DNA from: Ailurus styani
Taxonomy: Eukaryota > Chordata > Mammalia > Carnivora > Ailuridae
Assembly: GCA_002007465.1 (NCBI GenBank)
Contig: LNAC01000003.1
Span: 10,961,142 to 11,025,141, forward strand
Reading direction: 5' to 3'
DNA: 64,000 bases
A model generated the notes under the pieces. It was not told the origin of the DNA and did no database searches. It saw only the letters and a list, made by a program, of their open reading frames with translations. The position numbers and the translations under genes were made by a program. Of this stretch, positions 23,671-34,033 are shown piece by piece. Position 1 is the stretch's first letter, and each line of letters begins with the position of its first letter.

Positions 23671-23683
23671 CAGAGGTGGTGGA

Positions 23684-23869
23684 GGGGCACCCAGGTGACC
23701 CAGTTGTTTAAGCATCTGACTCTTGATTAGGGCTCAGGTCATAATCTCAGGGTCATGAGACAGAGCCCATCAAGGGACTCTGTGCTGGGTGTGGAGCTTG
23801 CTTAAGATTCTCTCTCTCCCTCTGCCCCTTCTCTCTACCCGCCACCCCCACCCCATGCTCTCTCTCTTT

Positions 23870-23901
<32 letters not shown>

Positions 23902-23918
23902 AGAAAAGAAAGAGAGAA
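23684..23918 (+). mobile_element. Carnivore SINE, older 'gactcttgatt' type
   Basis: Head GGGGCACCCAGGTGACCCAG, then AAGCATCTGACTCTTGATTA, GTGTGGAGCTTGCTTAAGAT and a CT-rich body. The poly-A tail has turned into GAAAA repeats (about 23887-23915). A 10-bp duplication, aggtggtgga, flanks it (23674-23683 and 23919-23928). Confidence 0.95.
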
Positions 23919-23928
23919 AGGTGGTGGA

Positions 23929-25072
23929 GAAGTAAAGTTTATGGCTAAGGTCACCTGCAACAGGGAGCGGGGAGGAACAGTTATAGGGAACAGGACACCA
24001 GAGAGGCCCAATGGAACATTTTGTCTTTCTATGTCTTCATGCAAAAAAACCAAATTTCTAAGTCAGCCCGGTTGAGAGCTAAATACACACTTGCTGACTT
24101 TCTGGTTTACTAAGCACAGCTGGCTGCAAATTTTTTGTAATACTTGCATTGATACATTTATATATGTTTCAATAACTTATGTTTTGGTGTTTTCCTAACA
24201 CCATTATTCAAAACTTAAAAACCCTTTTAAGTTTTGAATAATAGCTAACAGCATTCAGGGAAAATATTTCTAGCAAGAAACCATTCTTCCTCTTATTTGT
24301 TTGTTTTATTCCTGACTTCCTTTTTAATTTATTTCATCTTAGAAGATAAATCTTAGGGAGGTTTATTGTGACAACTTCAAATTTCTATTATACCATAGTC
24401 AGATCTTGAATAATTAATTTTAAGGAACAAAGAGCAGCATAAACATATCAAAACATACCGCCATTCTGATTACATAAGAACACCTGAATTTTAGTCTTAG
24501 AGTTAAAAATTCTTCCTTAAAGTCAAAGCACCATTCAGTTACTACAGAAGTGAAAAGCGGGTAGTAGAAGGTGAATAAGAAAGGTGACATGACTGTGCTA
24601 GAGGGAGCATGAAAGGAATTCTGATGACAGGTGGAGGGATTAATGATGAGGAGAAGGTAGATTATCTCCAGGCTCATGAACTGGGACCAGTAGAAATGGA
24701 GGGTGAATTTAGATAAAGGATTCTGCCTTTGAGAACATTAAGGGATCTCATCATGGACATTTTCCCTCAATAAGATGGTGGATCCACATTGGAATACAAA
24801 GGAGGTGTGATGTGTTAGACATCAGGAAGTTTGCATTTATCTGCAAGCAAAAAGGAAGATCACTCTAGTAATTAACCATGTTTTCTCATTAGCCTAAAGT
24901 TGTTAAGAGTGAATCACGAAGGATCTGTTATGTCAACATTGTAAGTAGAAAAAGCACAACATAGTCTGGGGTATCTGGCTGCAAGATTTGCAGGTTTTAT
25001 TATTTCACACTAGCTTTCTAGAAGAGCTTGTATTAAACTCAGGCCAAAGCACTACAGAGCTGCATAACGAAA
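23929..25072. other. Non-coding sequence with one perfect hairpin
   Basis: No repeat family or exon recognised. A perfect 18-bp inverted repeat lies at 24203-24242 and is listed separately. Confidence 0.5.
24203..24242. repeat. Perfect 18-bp inverted repeat with 4-base loop
   Basis: Left arm ATTATTCAAAACTTAAAA (24203-24220), loop ACCC, right arm TTTTAAGTTTTGAATAAT (24225-24242). All 18 pairs match. The pairing stops exactly at both outer edges. It could come from a template switch during replication, or be the middle of a palindromic transposon relic I do not know. It is too short for a typical microRNA precursor. Confidence 0.9.
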
Positions 25073-25088
25073 AAAATGTAGGCTTTTT

Positions 25089-25274
25089 TTTTTTTTAAGA
25101 TTTTATTTATTTATTTGAGAAAGAGAGAAAGCATGAGAGCAGGGAGAGTCAGGGGGAGAAGCAGACTCCCCGCTAAGCAAGGAGCCTGATGCGGGCCTTG
25201 ATCCAGGGGATCCAGGATCATACCCCGATCCAAAGGCAGTCACTTAACCAACTGAGCCACCCAGGCACCCCTGG
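25089..25274 (-). mobile_element. Carnivore SINE, older caniform type
   Basis: Plus strand has AAGATTTTATTTATTTATTT, AAGCAGACTCCCCGCTAAGC and ends AACTGAGCCACCCAGGCACC. A 16-bp duplication with one mismatch, aaaatgtRggcttttt, flanks it (25073-25088 and 25275-25290). Confidence 0.95.
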
Positions 25275-25290
25275 AAAATGTGGGCTTTTT

Positions 25291-26477
25291 AGGATATCAC
25301 AGAATACCTGGGATTTGAGTATATGGACAGGCATGACTACAGATGTGTTGTCAAACTTCTTGACTCAGAAATGATGACAATTCATTGTATTTCATTATAA
25401 TTCGTGCATTGGTCTGTTTTGTAGATGATTAGCTTAAATGGGCTGTCTGACCTCATGTGTCTGTGCACACAATGTTACCAAAAGGAGAAAATCAATTATA
25501 GGAAACAGTGCTATTTTTTCCCAAAGTCTAAAGTCAGTGACATTCTAACGGTAGACATCACAAGGCCATAATGTGCTTTCTTCTTTGATAAGTCATGAAA
25601 AATTAGGATACACTTTTTAGCCAAAAAAAGAAAGTATGATATAGATTGATCATTTTTAATGCTTTCATTAATGCTTATTTTCTTTTTTAATGGACAAAGC
25701 ATTGAATGTTAATCTCATCTTATTTTTTGTGGGTTCAATGTCAGTAGCACCAGTGTGACAACAAAGAAATCATCAGTGGGAATGAAGCCTTTTTGTTGAG
25801 GTGATATTATGCTAATTCACTACAGACACTGAAAGTTGGGAACTGTTCTTTTCTGTGTCAAGATGGCTAGATCCGGAGGTCAGGAAAAAGAGAATCCAGA
25901 ATATCTAGATTTAAACATCTCATTTCATATGGTCCATCACAAAATCCTTATAATTAGTTTGTGTTTGTCTCAACAGATCTATTAATCTTCTGGGTCATGT
26001 ATTGCCTGTGTCTGATTTAATCTGTTTACAGGTTATCAAAACTTTTCAAAACTGATCCTTTGAATTCTGTGATACAGGAAAAGTTCCTATCAGCTCAGGT
26101 TTTTTCATAGGCTATCATTCATGTTAATTTTTAAAGGACTAACTTATAAGCCCCTTTAATGAATTCTGGGCTCAAGTTAATATCGTAATTTTGCAGTGTC
26201 TCCTGTAAGAAATTCCTGTAGCCAGATGATATGGTTTGGCAGTGTGGGACACAAACACTTTTGGGGTTTTGTTAATGACGTGAGTTTGAACAATGACCTC
26301 CGCTTCAGAGAAGGTGGCTTTATGACAAGGTCTCATTTTAGCCAAAGCTTGATGGGAAGAGATCATATGTCTGGGCATAGTTAAGAACCAGAAAGAGGAC
26401 AGTACACTTCTATTTAAGCCCATCTATTTTATATGAATCAAGATAGGCAGTACTGAGAAAAAATGTTCAATGTTCAA
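25291..26477. other. Non-coding sequence, nothing recognised
   Basis: Unique-looking AT-rich text. Short open frames on both strands resemble nothing known. Confidence 0.5.
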
Positions 26478-26489
26478 AGAGGAAGTGTA

Positions 26490-26686
26490 GGGGCGCCTGG
26501 GGGTGGCTCAGTGGGTTAAAGCCTCTGCCTTTGGCTCAGGTCATGATCTCAGGGTTCTGGGATCAAGCCCCACAACGTGCTCTCTGCTTAGCAGGGAGCC
26601 TGCTTCCTCCTCTCTCTCTGCCTACTTGTAATCTCTCTCTCTGTGTGTCAAATGAATAAATAAATCTTTAAAAGAAAAAAAAAACC
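26490..26686 (+). mobile_element. Carnivore SINE, mustelid type
   Basis: Head GGGGCGCCTGGGGGTGGCTC with an extra GG, then GTTAAAGCCTCTGCC, a shortened CT body (CTCTGCCTACTTGTAATC) and AAATGAATAAATAAATC tail. A 12-bp duplication with one mismatch, agagRaagtgta, flanks it (26478-26489 and 26687-26698). Confidence 0.95.
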
Positions 26687-26774
26687 AGAGAAAGTGTATT
26701 TGGCATCAAATTCTTTACTATGCTTCAAAATAGTTTTTTCATGTATAATGTAATTTACCTTGGAAAATTTTTTT

Positions 26775-26983
26775 AGGATTTATTTATTTATTTCAGAGAC
26801 AGAGAGAAAGAGAGCACACACAAGAGCAATGGGGAGGGTCATAGAGAGAGGGAGAGAATCATCAAGCAGACTCTGTGCTCAGTGCAGAGCCCAATGCAGG
26901 ATTCAATTCCAGGACCCCGGGATCATGACCTGAGCTGAAATCCAGAGTCAGCTGTTTAACCGACTGATCCACCCAGGTGCCCC
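26775..26983 (-). mobile_element. Carnivore SINE, older type
   Basis: Plus strand has GGATTTATTTATTTATTTCA, GGGATCATGACCTGAGCTG, 'aaatccagagtcagctgttt' and ends GATCCACCCAGGTGCCCC. An imperfect duplication of about 13 bp (ggaaaatttttt / ggaaacgttttt) flanks it. It faces the SINE at 26490-26686 tail to tail, about 90 bp away. Confidence 0.93.
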
Positions 26984-26999
26984 GGAAACGTTTTTTTAA

Positions 27000-28066
27000 T
27001 GCAGTAACTTACTAACACTGCTCAGAACATACATTTGGAAAACACTATTTTTGAAAATCTGAAATCTCTTCTTGAATTGAACTATAAGTATAGAAGAATG
27101 TGTAGGTAAATTACATTAATTACTCTCTATTACCACCACCAGTCTCTTTTACAACTCAATGCCTGAATTGGTTTTACTGAATTGTATTTTGGAATTATAC
27201 CCTTGGGCCACATTGAGCATCTTTAGAAAAAACAGCCCTGAGAAACTCATTACTTTATTTACAGTAAGAGTTTTGTTAAGGATGTTGTTCACTGCATTGC
27301 CCAGTGGACACCTTGTGAGAACCCCCAGGAGAAATATATCTTCAGGCTTGGTACCAAGAATAGTCTTCTCTTTCCTGAGCTAATGGTTGTTGGCCTCATG
27401 GACACTGAGAGTTATAAAAATGATTTCCCAGTTTACACTGAAGCCAAGAAAATGCAGAGCAACTTACGGCACATCTCTAGGATTCATTCAAAATACCATA
27501 GCTTTTTTGTCCTAGGCTCAATGAAGGTTTTTTCTTATTTTCCTATGTTAATTTTCCTTCACCTTGATATATATTCATCTACTTAGTTTTACTTGATTTG
27601 ATAATATGGATTTTGGAAGCCACTTAAAATTTTCTTGAGGAAAAGAATTTAAATTAGCAAACTAGCTTTATAATGGTGAGTGAGACCAAGATACCTCTAG
27701 AAAGCCTAAGGCCTGGTCTTAAATGAGGAATTTGATTGTTAATTGAAATAGCTCTATCTCTATGAAGTCTCATAGTGTGGAAGTATGTTGAATGAGGGTT
27801 TTGTTTGAATCATACTCCCTGGGGCAAATGCCTGGACATAGGTATTTTTTATAAGCCAGTAATCCTAACCAGTACAACCACAAAGGCATTTCTGGCATAG
27901 AAAAGAGCAAGTGCAGTGCCGTTAGAAGAGAACAAGCTTGGCATGGTTCCAAAAGAGTAAGAAGCCTTGGGTGCTTGGGTTCGAATGAGTTAAAAGGAAA
28001 GATATGGCAGATAAAATTGAGAAGTAGACAGGCCTGATTTCAGGCACAGTATCATAAACTGTGAAT
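27000..28066. other. Non-coding sequence, nothing recognised
   Basis: No repeat recognised. A 74-codon and a 67-codon plus-strand frame follow one another at 27159-27586 but resemble no known protein. Confidence 0.45.
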
Positions 28067-28082
28067 AAGAAGCTACATTTCA

Positions 28083-28223
28083 GGTGAAATAGGGGATGGG
28101 GATTAAGAAGTGCACTTGTGATGCACACAGGATGATGTATGGAAGTGTTGAGTGACTGTGTTATATACTGGAAACTAACATAATATTATATGTTAACTAA
28201 CTGAAATTAAATGAAAACTTAAA
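28083..28223 (+). mobile_element. Carnivore L1, 5'-truncated to the last 140 bp
   Basis: 'ggggatggggattaagaagt', 'gcacttgtgatgcacacagg', 'tatatgttaactaactgaaa' and 'aaatgaaaactt' plus A8 are the end of carnivore L1 3' UTRs. A 16-bp duplication with one mismatch, aaRaagctacatttca-type, flanks it (28067-28082 and 28224-28239). This is a complete insertion with a heavily truncated 5' end. Confidence 0.93.
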
Positions 28224-28274
28224 AAAAAGCTACATTTCATTTCAAATACAGTAGAAGGCCATCAGAAGTTTCTT

Positions 28275-28605
28275 TGTTAAGTCAAGTTTATTGAGGTATT
28301 ATCAACATATGGTAACATTCACTCTTTTTAGTGTATAGTTCTAGGAGTTTTCATAAACATATGGAGTCATATAACCATCTCCACCATCAAAATGAAGAAG
28401 CTGTCTGTCACGTCATGCCGAGAAATTTCCACTGTGTCCTTTTAGAGTCATCCCTTCCTTCCACCCCCAGTTCCTTGCAACTATGGCTCGCTCTCCTCCT
28501 CAGTAGTTTTGCCATTTGGAGACTGTTTTATAAATTAGATAAAACTCTGTGTAGCCTTTGAGTCTGACTTCTTTTACTTGCCATACATTCATACTGTTGA
28601 ATGTA
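28275..28605 (-). repeat. Old L1 3'-UTR relic, antisense
   Basis: 'gtttattgaggtattatcaa', 'tttagtgtatagttctagga', 'cataaacatatggagtcata' and 'tctgacttcttttacttgcc' follow in reverse-complement L1 order. Confidence 0.75.
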
Positions 28606-28689
28606 TACCAAGGGCTTTGAGCTGACGGTGATACAATCTGCTTTATATTGTATAGAAATAACTCAATTGCTATGATGGGAATCACAGCA

Positions 28690-28900
28690 TCACAGTTGTT
28701 AGGAGGTGATTGTAGCAGATTAGACAAGGGGGATGGATGATGGCTTCCATGGGTGGTGGCAGTGAAAGTCCCAAGAAATGGTTGATTTGGGAAACATTTT
28801 GGAAGTTGAACTGACAGAAGTTCTAGTGATTTTGATATGAGTAGCAAGGAGACTTATCCAACTGGGAAAAAATAATTGTAGATAAATTATAAATTTAAAT
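28690..28900 (-). repeat. L2 LINE relic, antisense
   Basis: 'tgttaggaggtgattgtagc', 'ggatggatgatggcttccat' and 'gggtggtggcagtgaaagtc' match the reverse complement of the L2 reverse-transcriptase region in order. The frames across it are not coding. Confidence 0.6.
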
Positions 28901-29033
28901 GTTAAAAACAATGAAGGCATGAAAAAGAATTCTTAGGAGACTTATTTAATATAATTTAGGATGAAAAATAACTTCTTAAGCAAAACAAAATATAAAATGT
29001 AGAGAAAATTTGCAATATAAAAAATCAAAATTT

Positions 29034-29259
29034 GGGGCGCCTGGGTGGCTCAGGTGGTTAATTAAGCATCTGTCTTCAGCTCAGGTCATGATCCCAGGGT
29101 CCTGAGATCAAGCCCCACATTGGACTCCCTGCTCAGTGAGGAGCCTGCTTCTCCCTCTCTCTCTGCCCCTCCCCCTGCTTGTTCTCTCTCTCTCTCTCTC
29201 TCTCTCTCACTTTCTCCCTTTCAAATAAATAAATAAAATTTTTAAAAAGAAAAGAAAAG
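29034..29259 (+). mobile_element. Carnivore SINE, older caniform type
   Basis: Head GGGGCGCCTGGGTGGCTCAG with a small duplication (GGTTAATTAAGCATC), then TCAGCTCAGGTCATGATCCC, a (TC)n expansion near 29183-29208 and AAATAAATAAATAAAATT tail with AAAAG units. Flanked by aaaatcaaa-ttt at 29021-29033 and about 29260-29271. Confidence 0.95.
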
Positions 29260-29490
29260 AAAATCAAATTTTTTTATAAGTTGCAAGATTATAAAGTTAT
29301 AAAACCAATGCTAGCCTAGGAGAAACATGAATAGCATATATAACCAAGAATTTTTATTTATTTATTATTTTTTTACAACCAAGTATTCATATACATACTA
29401 TGTATTGAACAGCTATCAATCTCTGAGACAAACAAGCCAAAAGAAAAATGGGCAAAGAAGGACAAAAATAGCTAAAGAAATACAGTGTCC

Positions 29491-29543
29491 TATATATATA
29501 ATATATATATATTATATATATATAAGCATCTTTATATATATAT
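29491..29543. repeat. (TA)n microsatellite with interruptions
   Basis: Alternating T and A with two breaks, self-complementary. It lies directly left of a SINE insertion. Confidence 0.9.
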
Positions 29544-29556
29544 GAAGATGTTTATC

Positions 29557-29765
29557 CTTGGGGTGCCTGGGTGGCTCAGGCAGTAAAGCATCTGCTTTCA
29601 GCTCAGGTCATGATCCCAGGGTCCTGGGATGGAGCCCCACATTGCACCCAGCTCCCTGCTCAGTGGGGAGCCTGCTTCTGCCTCTGCCTTGCCCTTCCTC
29701 CCCGCTCATGCTCTCTCTCTCTCACATGCTCTCTCTCTCTAATAAATAAAATCTTAAAAAAAAAA
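29557..29765 (+). mobile_element. Carnivore SINE, older caniform type
   Basis: Head GGGGTGCCTGGGTGGCTCAG (after CTT), then TTCAGCTCAGGTCATGATCC and TCAGTGGGGAGCCTGCTTCT, tail AATAAATAAAATCTT plus A12. A perfect 12-bp duplication, aagatgtttatc, flanks it (29545-29556 and 29766-29777). Confidence 0.96.
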
Positions 29766-29777
29766 AAGATGTTTATC

Positions 29778-30242
29778 ATCATTATTTTTGATTCTGCAAT
29801 TCTACATCTGGGATTCCATTCTATAGTAATAGTTCTGTATGTGGGCATAGATTATTTTGTATCAATAGGGGAATAAATATGTAAATTTTGGTTCATTGGA
29901 ATAATAAAATATCATACAGCCATTAAAGAATGAATTAGATGTATTTGGTATCATGAAAAGTTCTATGTTAAATGAAGAACTTGAAAGACAGTTTGTTCAG
30001 CATGATTCCATTGATAACTGACTAAAATCTATTTGTGATTATGTATGTGAGAGAAAGATTGAGATTGAAATTGAGAGAGAGAAGAGAGAGAAGAGAAGAA
30101 GAGTAAATACAAAGAAAAACAATTAGGTGCACACCAAATGGTTAAGAGGTTAACAGAAGTTCACTTCTGCAAGGGATATGGGATTAGGTATGATTATATA
30201 AAAAGTCTTTTGCAGTCTTCTTCATGTGTTTTATAAGGCTAG
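29778..30242 (+). repeat. Old L1 3'-UTR relic, sense
   Basis: 'ataaaatatcatacagccat' plus 'taaagaatgaattagatg', 'catgattccattgataactg' and a closing region with 'gcaagggatatgggattag' fit old L1 3' UTR. A GAGA-rich patch is at about 30050-30103. It appears to continue beyond the next SINE. Confidence 0.65.
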
Positions 30243-30258
30243 ACTATTTTCAAGGTTT

Positions 30259-30439
30259 ACAGATTTATTTATTTTAGAGAGAGAGTGTGTGAACAGGGGA
30301 GGGGCAAATGGAGAGAGAGAGAGAATCCTCAAGCAGACTCCACACTGAATGCAGGGCTTGATCTCAGGATGCTGAGATCATGACCTGAGCTGAAATCAAG
30401 AATTAGAAGGTCAACCATCTGAACCACCCAGGTGCCCCA
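30259..30439 (-). mobile_element. Carnivore SINE, older type
   Basis: Plus strand has AGATTTATTTATTTTAGAGA, GAGATCATGACCTGAGCTGA and ends GAACCACCCAGGTGCCCC. A 16-bp duplication with two mismatches, acYattttcaagRttt, flanks it (30243-30258 and 30440-30455). It landed in L1-derived sequence. Confidence 0.95.
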
Positions 30440-30599
30440 ACCATTTTCAAGATTTAAAATAATGCTCTTACAAACATTGTTGTAATTATTACTCTTATTC
30501 ATTTACTCTTGCAAATATGTATCAATAATTTCTCAGAGATATTTATCTAAAAGTGAAATTATTGATTTTTAGATATATGTTTGTTCTCATTTATTGGAT

Positions 30600-30780
30600 A
30601 TTGAGAGTGAAGAAATGCATAAACAGTTGGAATAATCATACAACAGGATACTTTACAGCTGCAAACTTAAATAAACTAGACAAGCATATATCTATGCTTG
30701 TCGAAGAATCTCAAAAACATGATGTTGAGTAAGAAAATTAAAGAAATGTAATTGTATAGTATTTATGAATATTTTAAAGA
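30600..30780 (+). repeat. Old L1 3'-UTR relic, sense
   Basis: 'ggaataatcatacaacagga', 'gaatctcaaaaacatgatgt' and 'tgagtaagaaaattaaagaa' follow the L1 3' UTR. A perfect 10-bp inverted repeat interrupts it at 30679-30702. Confidence 0.7.
30679..30702. repeat. Perfect 10-bp inverted repeat with 4-base loop
   Basis: GACAAGCATA, loop TATC, TATGCTTGTC. It sits where L1 relics normally read 'gacacgcatcaatatggatg', which is not a hairpin, so it probably arose after insertion. Confidence 0.85.
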
Positions 30781-30849
30781 AAACAAACAATTTTTTATAT
30801 TACTTGGGGAAAATACATATTAATAAATGGTTAAAATATGCAAGGGACA

Positions 30850-31200
30850 ATACTGAACAATACAGTGTTATTAACTATAATCCTCATGTTGTACAGTATA
30901 TCTCTAGGACTTACTTATTTTAGGACTGGAGGTTTGTATTTTTGGTCACCTTCACCCATTTTGCTCATTTCCAACCCCTTACCTCTAGTAATCACCAATC
31001 TATTCTGTGTATCTGTGAGGGTATTTTTGTTGATTGGTTTTTAGGATCCATATACAAATGAGATCTTATGGTATTTGTCTTTTTCTGATATATTTCATTC
31101 ATCATAATCCTCTCTGGGTCCACCCATGTTGTCACAAATGCCAAGATTTCATTCTTTTTTATGGCTGAATAATATTCCTGTGTTTGTACGTGTGTGTATG
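30850..31200 (-). repeat. L1 3'-UTR relic, antisense
   Basis: 'acagtgttattaactataat', 'cctcatgttgtacagtatat', 'ctggaggtttgtatttttgg', 'ggtccacccatgttgtcaca' and 'tggctgaataatattcc' are reverse-complement L1 in the correct order. It ends in a (GT)n-like run at about 31188-31211. The 68-codon frame inside is not coding. Confidence 0.85.
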
Positions 31201-31374
31201 TGTGTGTGTGTTTTACTTAGATGAGGACTAAGGGAAAAAATGGGAAGTACTTTGAGGAAATATAATAAACATTGCTTAAAATGGGGGATGGTGAGAGAAA
31301 TGTTTGAAATGGACTGACATGATACCAGTATGATTTTTCTTGAATTGTCATACTACAAACAATAAGTTACATTT

Positions 31375-31628
31375 TTTGAGAAATTGCTGTATACTAAACA
31401 CTTCTGCAAATGCCTTATGTATATTTTATCATTTAATCCTTACAAAAATTATATGAATCACAGATGTAGAAAATGGAGCTATAAGGACTTAGTGAAGATA
31501 CAAAAGGATTAGAAGGATTTGTAATCTTATCTGTGGTCACCCGGTAATTAAATGATAGAACTAAGATTTTAACTCAAGCATTCTGACTCCCTCCAAAGCC
31601 CCAACACTAACGTCCATGCTCTATCACA
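31375..31628 (+). repeat. MIR SINE relic
   Basis: 'ttatcatttaatccttacaa', 'gtggtcacccggtaattaaa', 'tgatagaactaagattttaa' and 'catgctctatcac' follow MIR from core to right end, with an insertion in the middle. Confidence 0.75.
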
Positions 31629-31953
31629 AATCCAATTTTTTTTCTGTTGGGACAGGGCGTGTGGAAGAGTGTGGGACTACCCCTAAATCAGATGAGTTAT
31701 TAGGAGATGAGCTAAGAAACAGAAAGCAAGGTTTGAGGAAAAGGAGAAGAGAGATACAAGCTAAAAACTACCTTTCCTCCTAAAAGAAGATTAGCTGAGA
31801 ACTAAACCTTTGAGAGATTAATATGGATGGGTGCACATTTTTTATTTCCACTTTTGAACTGCTAGTTTGGTCATAAGAAACAGTGTATTCTCAGAAAGAT
31901 CCTATTTCAGACTTTATCCCCACTGAAAATATTGAAGGGTAAACAGGTGTATT

Positions 31954-32623
31954 ACCTTTCAGGGGCTGTCACAACAAAGTATGACAAACTGGTTGGCTTC
32001 ATACAGAAATTTAGTCAATGAGTAGTTCTGGAGTCTCAAAGTCCGAAATCAAGTTATCAGCAGGGTCATGCCCCCTCTAAGACCCTGGATATAGTCTTCC
32101 TTTGCCTCTTCCTAGCTTCTGGTGGTGGCTCTCACTCCTTTGTGTCCTTGGCTTGCAACTTAACACTTCAAACCCTGCCTCCATCTTCACAGGGCAACCT
32201 GTTCTTGTATCATCACATCTTTTTTTCATTTAATTTAATTTAATTTAATTTTAAGATTTATTTATTTATTTATTAGGAAGAGAGAGAGAGAGAGCGCAGT
32301 GGGAGGACAGAGGGAGAATCCCAAAAAGACTGCACTGAGTGTGGAGCCTGATGCAGGACATGATCTCAGAACTCCAAGATCATGACTTGAGCCGAAACCG
32401 AGAGTTGGATGCTCAACTGACTGAGTCATCCAGGCACTCCCCACATCATTTTTTATTTAGAGAAAGCCATACCCTCCCACCCCCATTCCAAGTCCAGGAT
32501 GACCTCGTTTTAACTAATTACCTCTGATACTAATCTATTTCCATATGAAGTTACATTCAGAAGTACTGGAGATTAGGACTTCAACATATCTTTTGTGGGA
32601 CACAATTCAACCCATAACAACAG
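31954..32623 (-). mobile_element. MaLR (MLT1-like) LTR relic, antisense, split by a SINE
   Basis: Left part: 'gtcacaacaaagtatgacaa', 'gtccgaaatcaagttatcag', 'cttcctagcttctggtggtg'. Right part: 'gttttaactaattacctctg', 'ggagattaggacttcaacat' and 'gggacacaattcaacccata'. Together they form one antisense LTR into which the SINE at 32227-32441 was inserted. Confidence 0.8.
32227..32441 (-). mobile_element. Carnivore SINE, older type, with TTTAA-repeat tail
   Basis: Plus strand has (TTTAA)4-5 at about 32229-32252, AAGATTTATTTATTTATTTA, GATCATGACTTGAGCCGAAA and ends GAGTCATCCAGGCACTCCC. Likely duplication cacatcWttttt (32214-32226 and 32442-32454). The TTTAA run reads as an expanded AAATT tail. Confidence 0.92.
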
Positions 32624-32699
32624 GAAAACAAACCTTCTTTTTAAATGTCCAGTTTAATTCTTGAGCTTGGTAGATATTCCACATTAAAACAAAGTTAAA

Positions 32700-32907
32700 G
32701 GGCACCTGGGTGGTTCAGTGGGTTAAAGCCTCTGCCTTCAGCTCAGGTCATGATCTCAGGGTCTTGGGATCAAGTCCTGCATTGGGCTCCATGCTCAGCA
32801 AGGAGCCTGCTTCCTCCTCTCTCTCTGCCTGCATCTCAGCCTACTTGTGATCTCTCTCTCTCTCTCCGTCAAGTAAATAAATAAATAAAATCTTAAAAAA
32901 AAATAAC
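32700..32907 (+). mobile_element. Carnivore SINE, mustelid type
   Basis: Head GGGCACCTGGGTGGTTCAGT, then GTTAAAGCCTCTGCC, CTACTTGTGATCTCTCTC, tail AAATAAATAAATAAAATC. A perfect 11-bp duplication, acaaagttaaa, flanks it (32689-32699 and 32908-32918). Confidence 0.96.
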
Positions 32908-32940
32908 ACAAAGTTAAAATTATATTAATGTGTGCGATGT

Positions 32941-32972
32941 ATGTATATATATATAATATGTATATTATAAAT
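32941..32972. repeat. AT-rich (TA)n-like low complexity
   Basis: Imperfect alternating T and A. Confidence 0.75.
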
Positions 32973-32975
32973 AAC

Positions 32976-34015
32976 TAGGTATATATCCACATGCATCTGT
33001 ATATATGCTGTGCTTTATTTCTGAATATTACACACAGTTTAAATCATTAGCATTTATTATTATTCTGTATTGAGATTTTATATCTAGATAACAATTTCTT
33101 TAGAAAAAGAGATTTTGAAGGCATCACCCCAGTTAAGAAACCAGTGGCATAAAAGTGTATTACCTTTCTTCAAATTCCTAATTCAGAATAGATTGTAGTA
33201 TTATGTCAAACCAGTTATTGAATAAATAACTTTTGGTGATGAAAATTGTTACATTAGGCCTATAAGACATGCAAAATCATCATAGGAAAAACTGTTGGTA
33301 AGTTTTGCTATTTTTATTTATTCCCTTCTGTTTTGTTTTCTTCTCCAGCTGAAAGCATTCATGACAACAAAATTGTTTTTCTCATGCGAAATGATGAGCA
33401 CTTTCTCACACTGACTTCCTGCCCTATCTTGAGTAGAAAGCAATGCAGGAGTATCTAAATAGGAATCCAGAGTTCTTGGGAAAAGATGCAGAAGAATCAA
33501 CAGAACGACTGGATAGTAGTCGCTTCTCAGGGACGTTCCCTCGTTCATTAAACTGCCAAAGCTGGAGCCTCTGGGACAGTCTGCCTGGGCAGGCGGGGAT
33601 GTGAACAGTGATAGAACATGCATTTCCATGTCAGCTGAGGGGGCTTGGAATTATTACATCCTATGGCTGAACTGTGATCCAGGGACATTCAAAGGAGAGA
33701 TTATTTCAGACCCTGATAGCCTAACCCTAACCATAAAATGTAGGAAAGAGATGAATGCATCTGTCCTTTCAGGCAGAAAGTATCTGTTTTGAAAAAAAAC
33801 AAAGCTTACCTGTGCTGATTTCGAGAACTCAAATGTGCCTCCCCAGAGTACTCTGCAGTTCTCCTTGTCTGGTGAGCCTTTAGAAATCAAGGATCACTGA
33901 AGAATACCCTGACTTGTGAGAGTGTGAGTGTGTGATGGCGTATGTTGCCCACCAGAACAGACAGTGTAGAAGAGACAAGAATAGACTACCCAAGAAAAAA
34001 AAGAAAAAAACACAT
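32976..34015. other. Non-coding sequence, nothing recognised
   Basis: About 33340-33790 is less AT-rich and carries a 103-codon minus-strand frame and a 63-codon plus-strand frame. Neither resembles a known protein and no splice-site pattern is convincing. A CCTAACCCTAACC word occurs at 33719-33731, too short to call telomeric. Confidence 0.4.
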
Positions 34016-34033
34016 TTTAAATATAGCTTGCTT

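Noticed and set aside
28331..28561. 76-codon plus-strand frame
   Set aside because: Antisense L1 3'-UTR text.
33719..33731. Telomere-like CCTAACCCTAACC
   Set aside because: Only two units; chance.
33318..33792. 103-codon minus-strand frame and neighbouring plus-strand frame as possible exons
   Set aside because: No known protein similarity and no convincing splice sites; composition alone is not enough.
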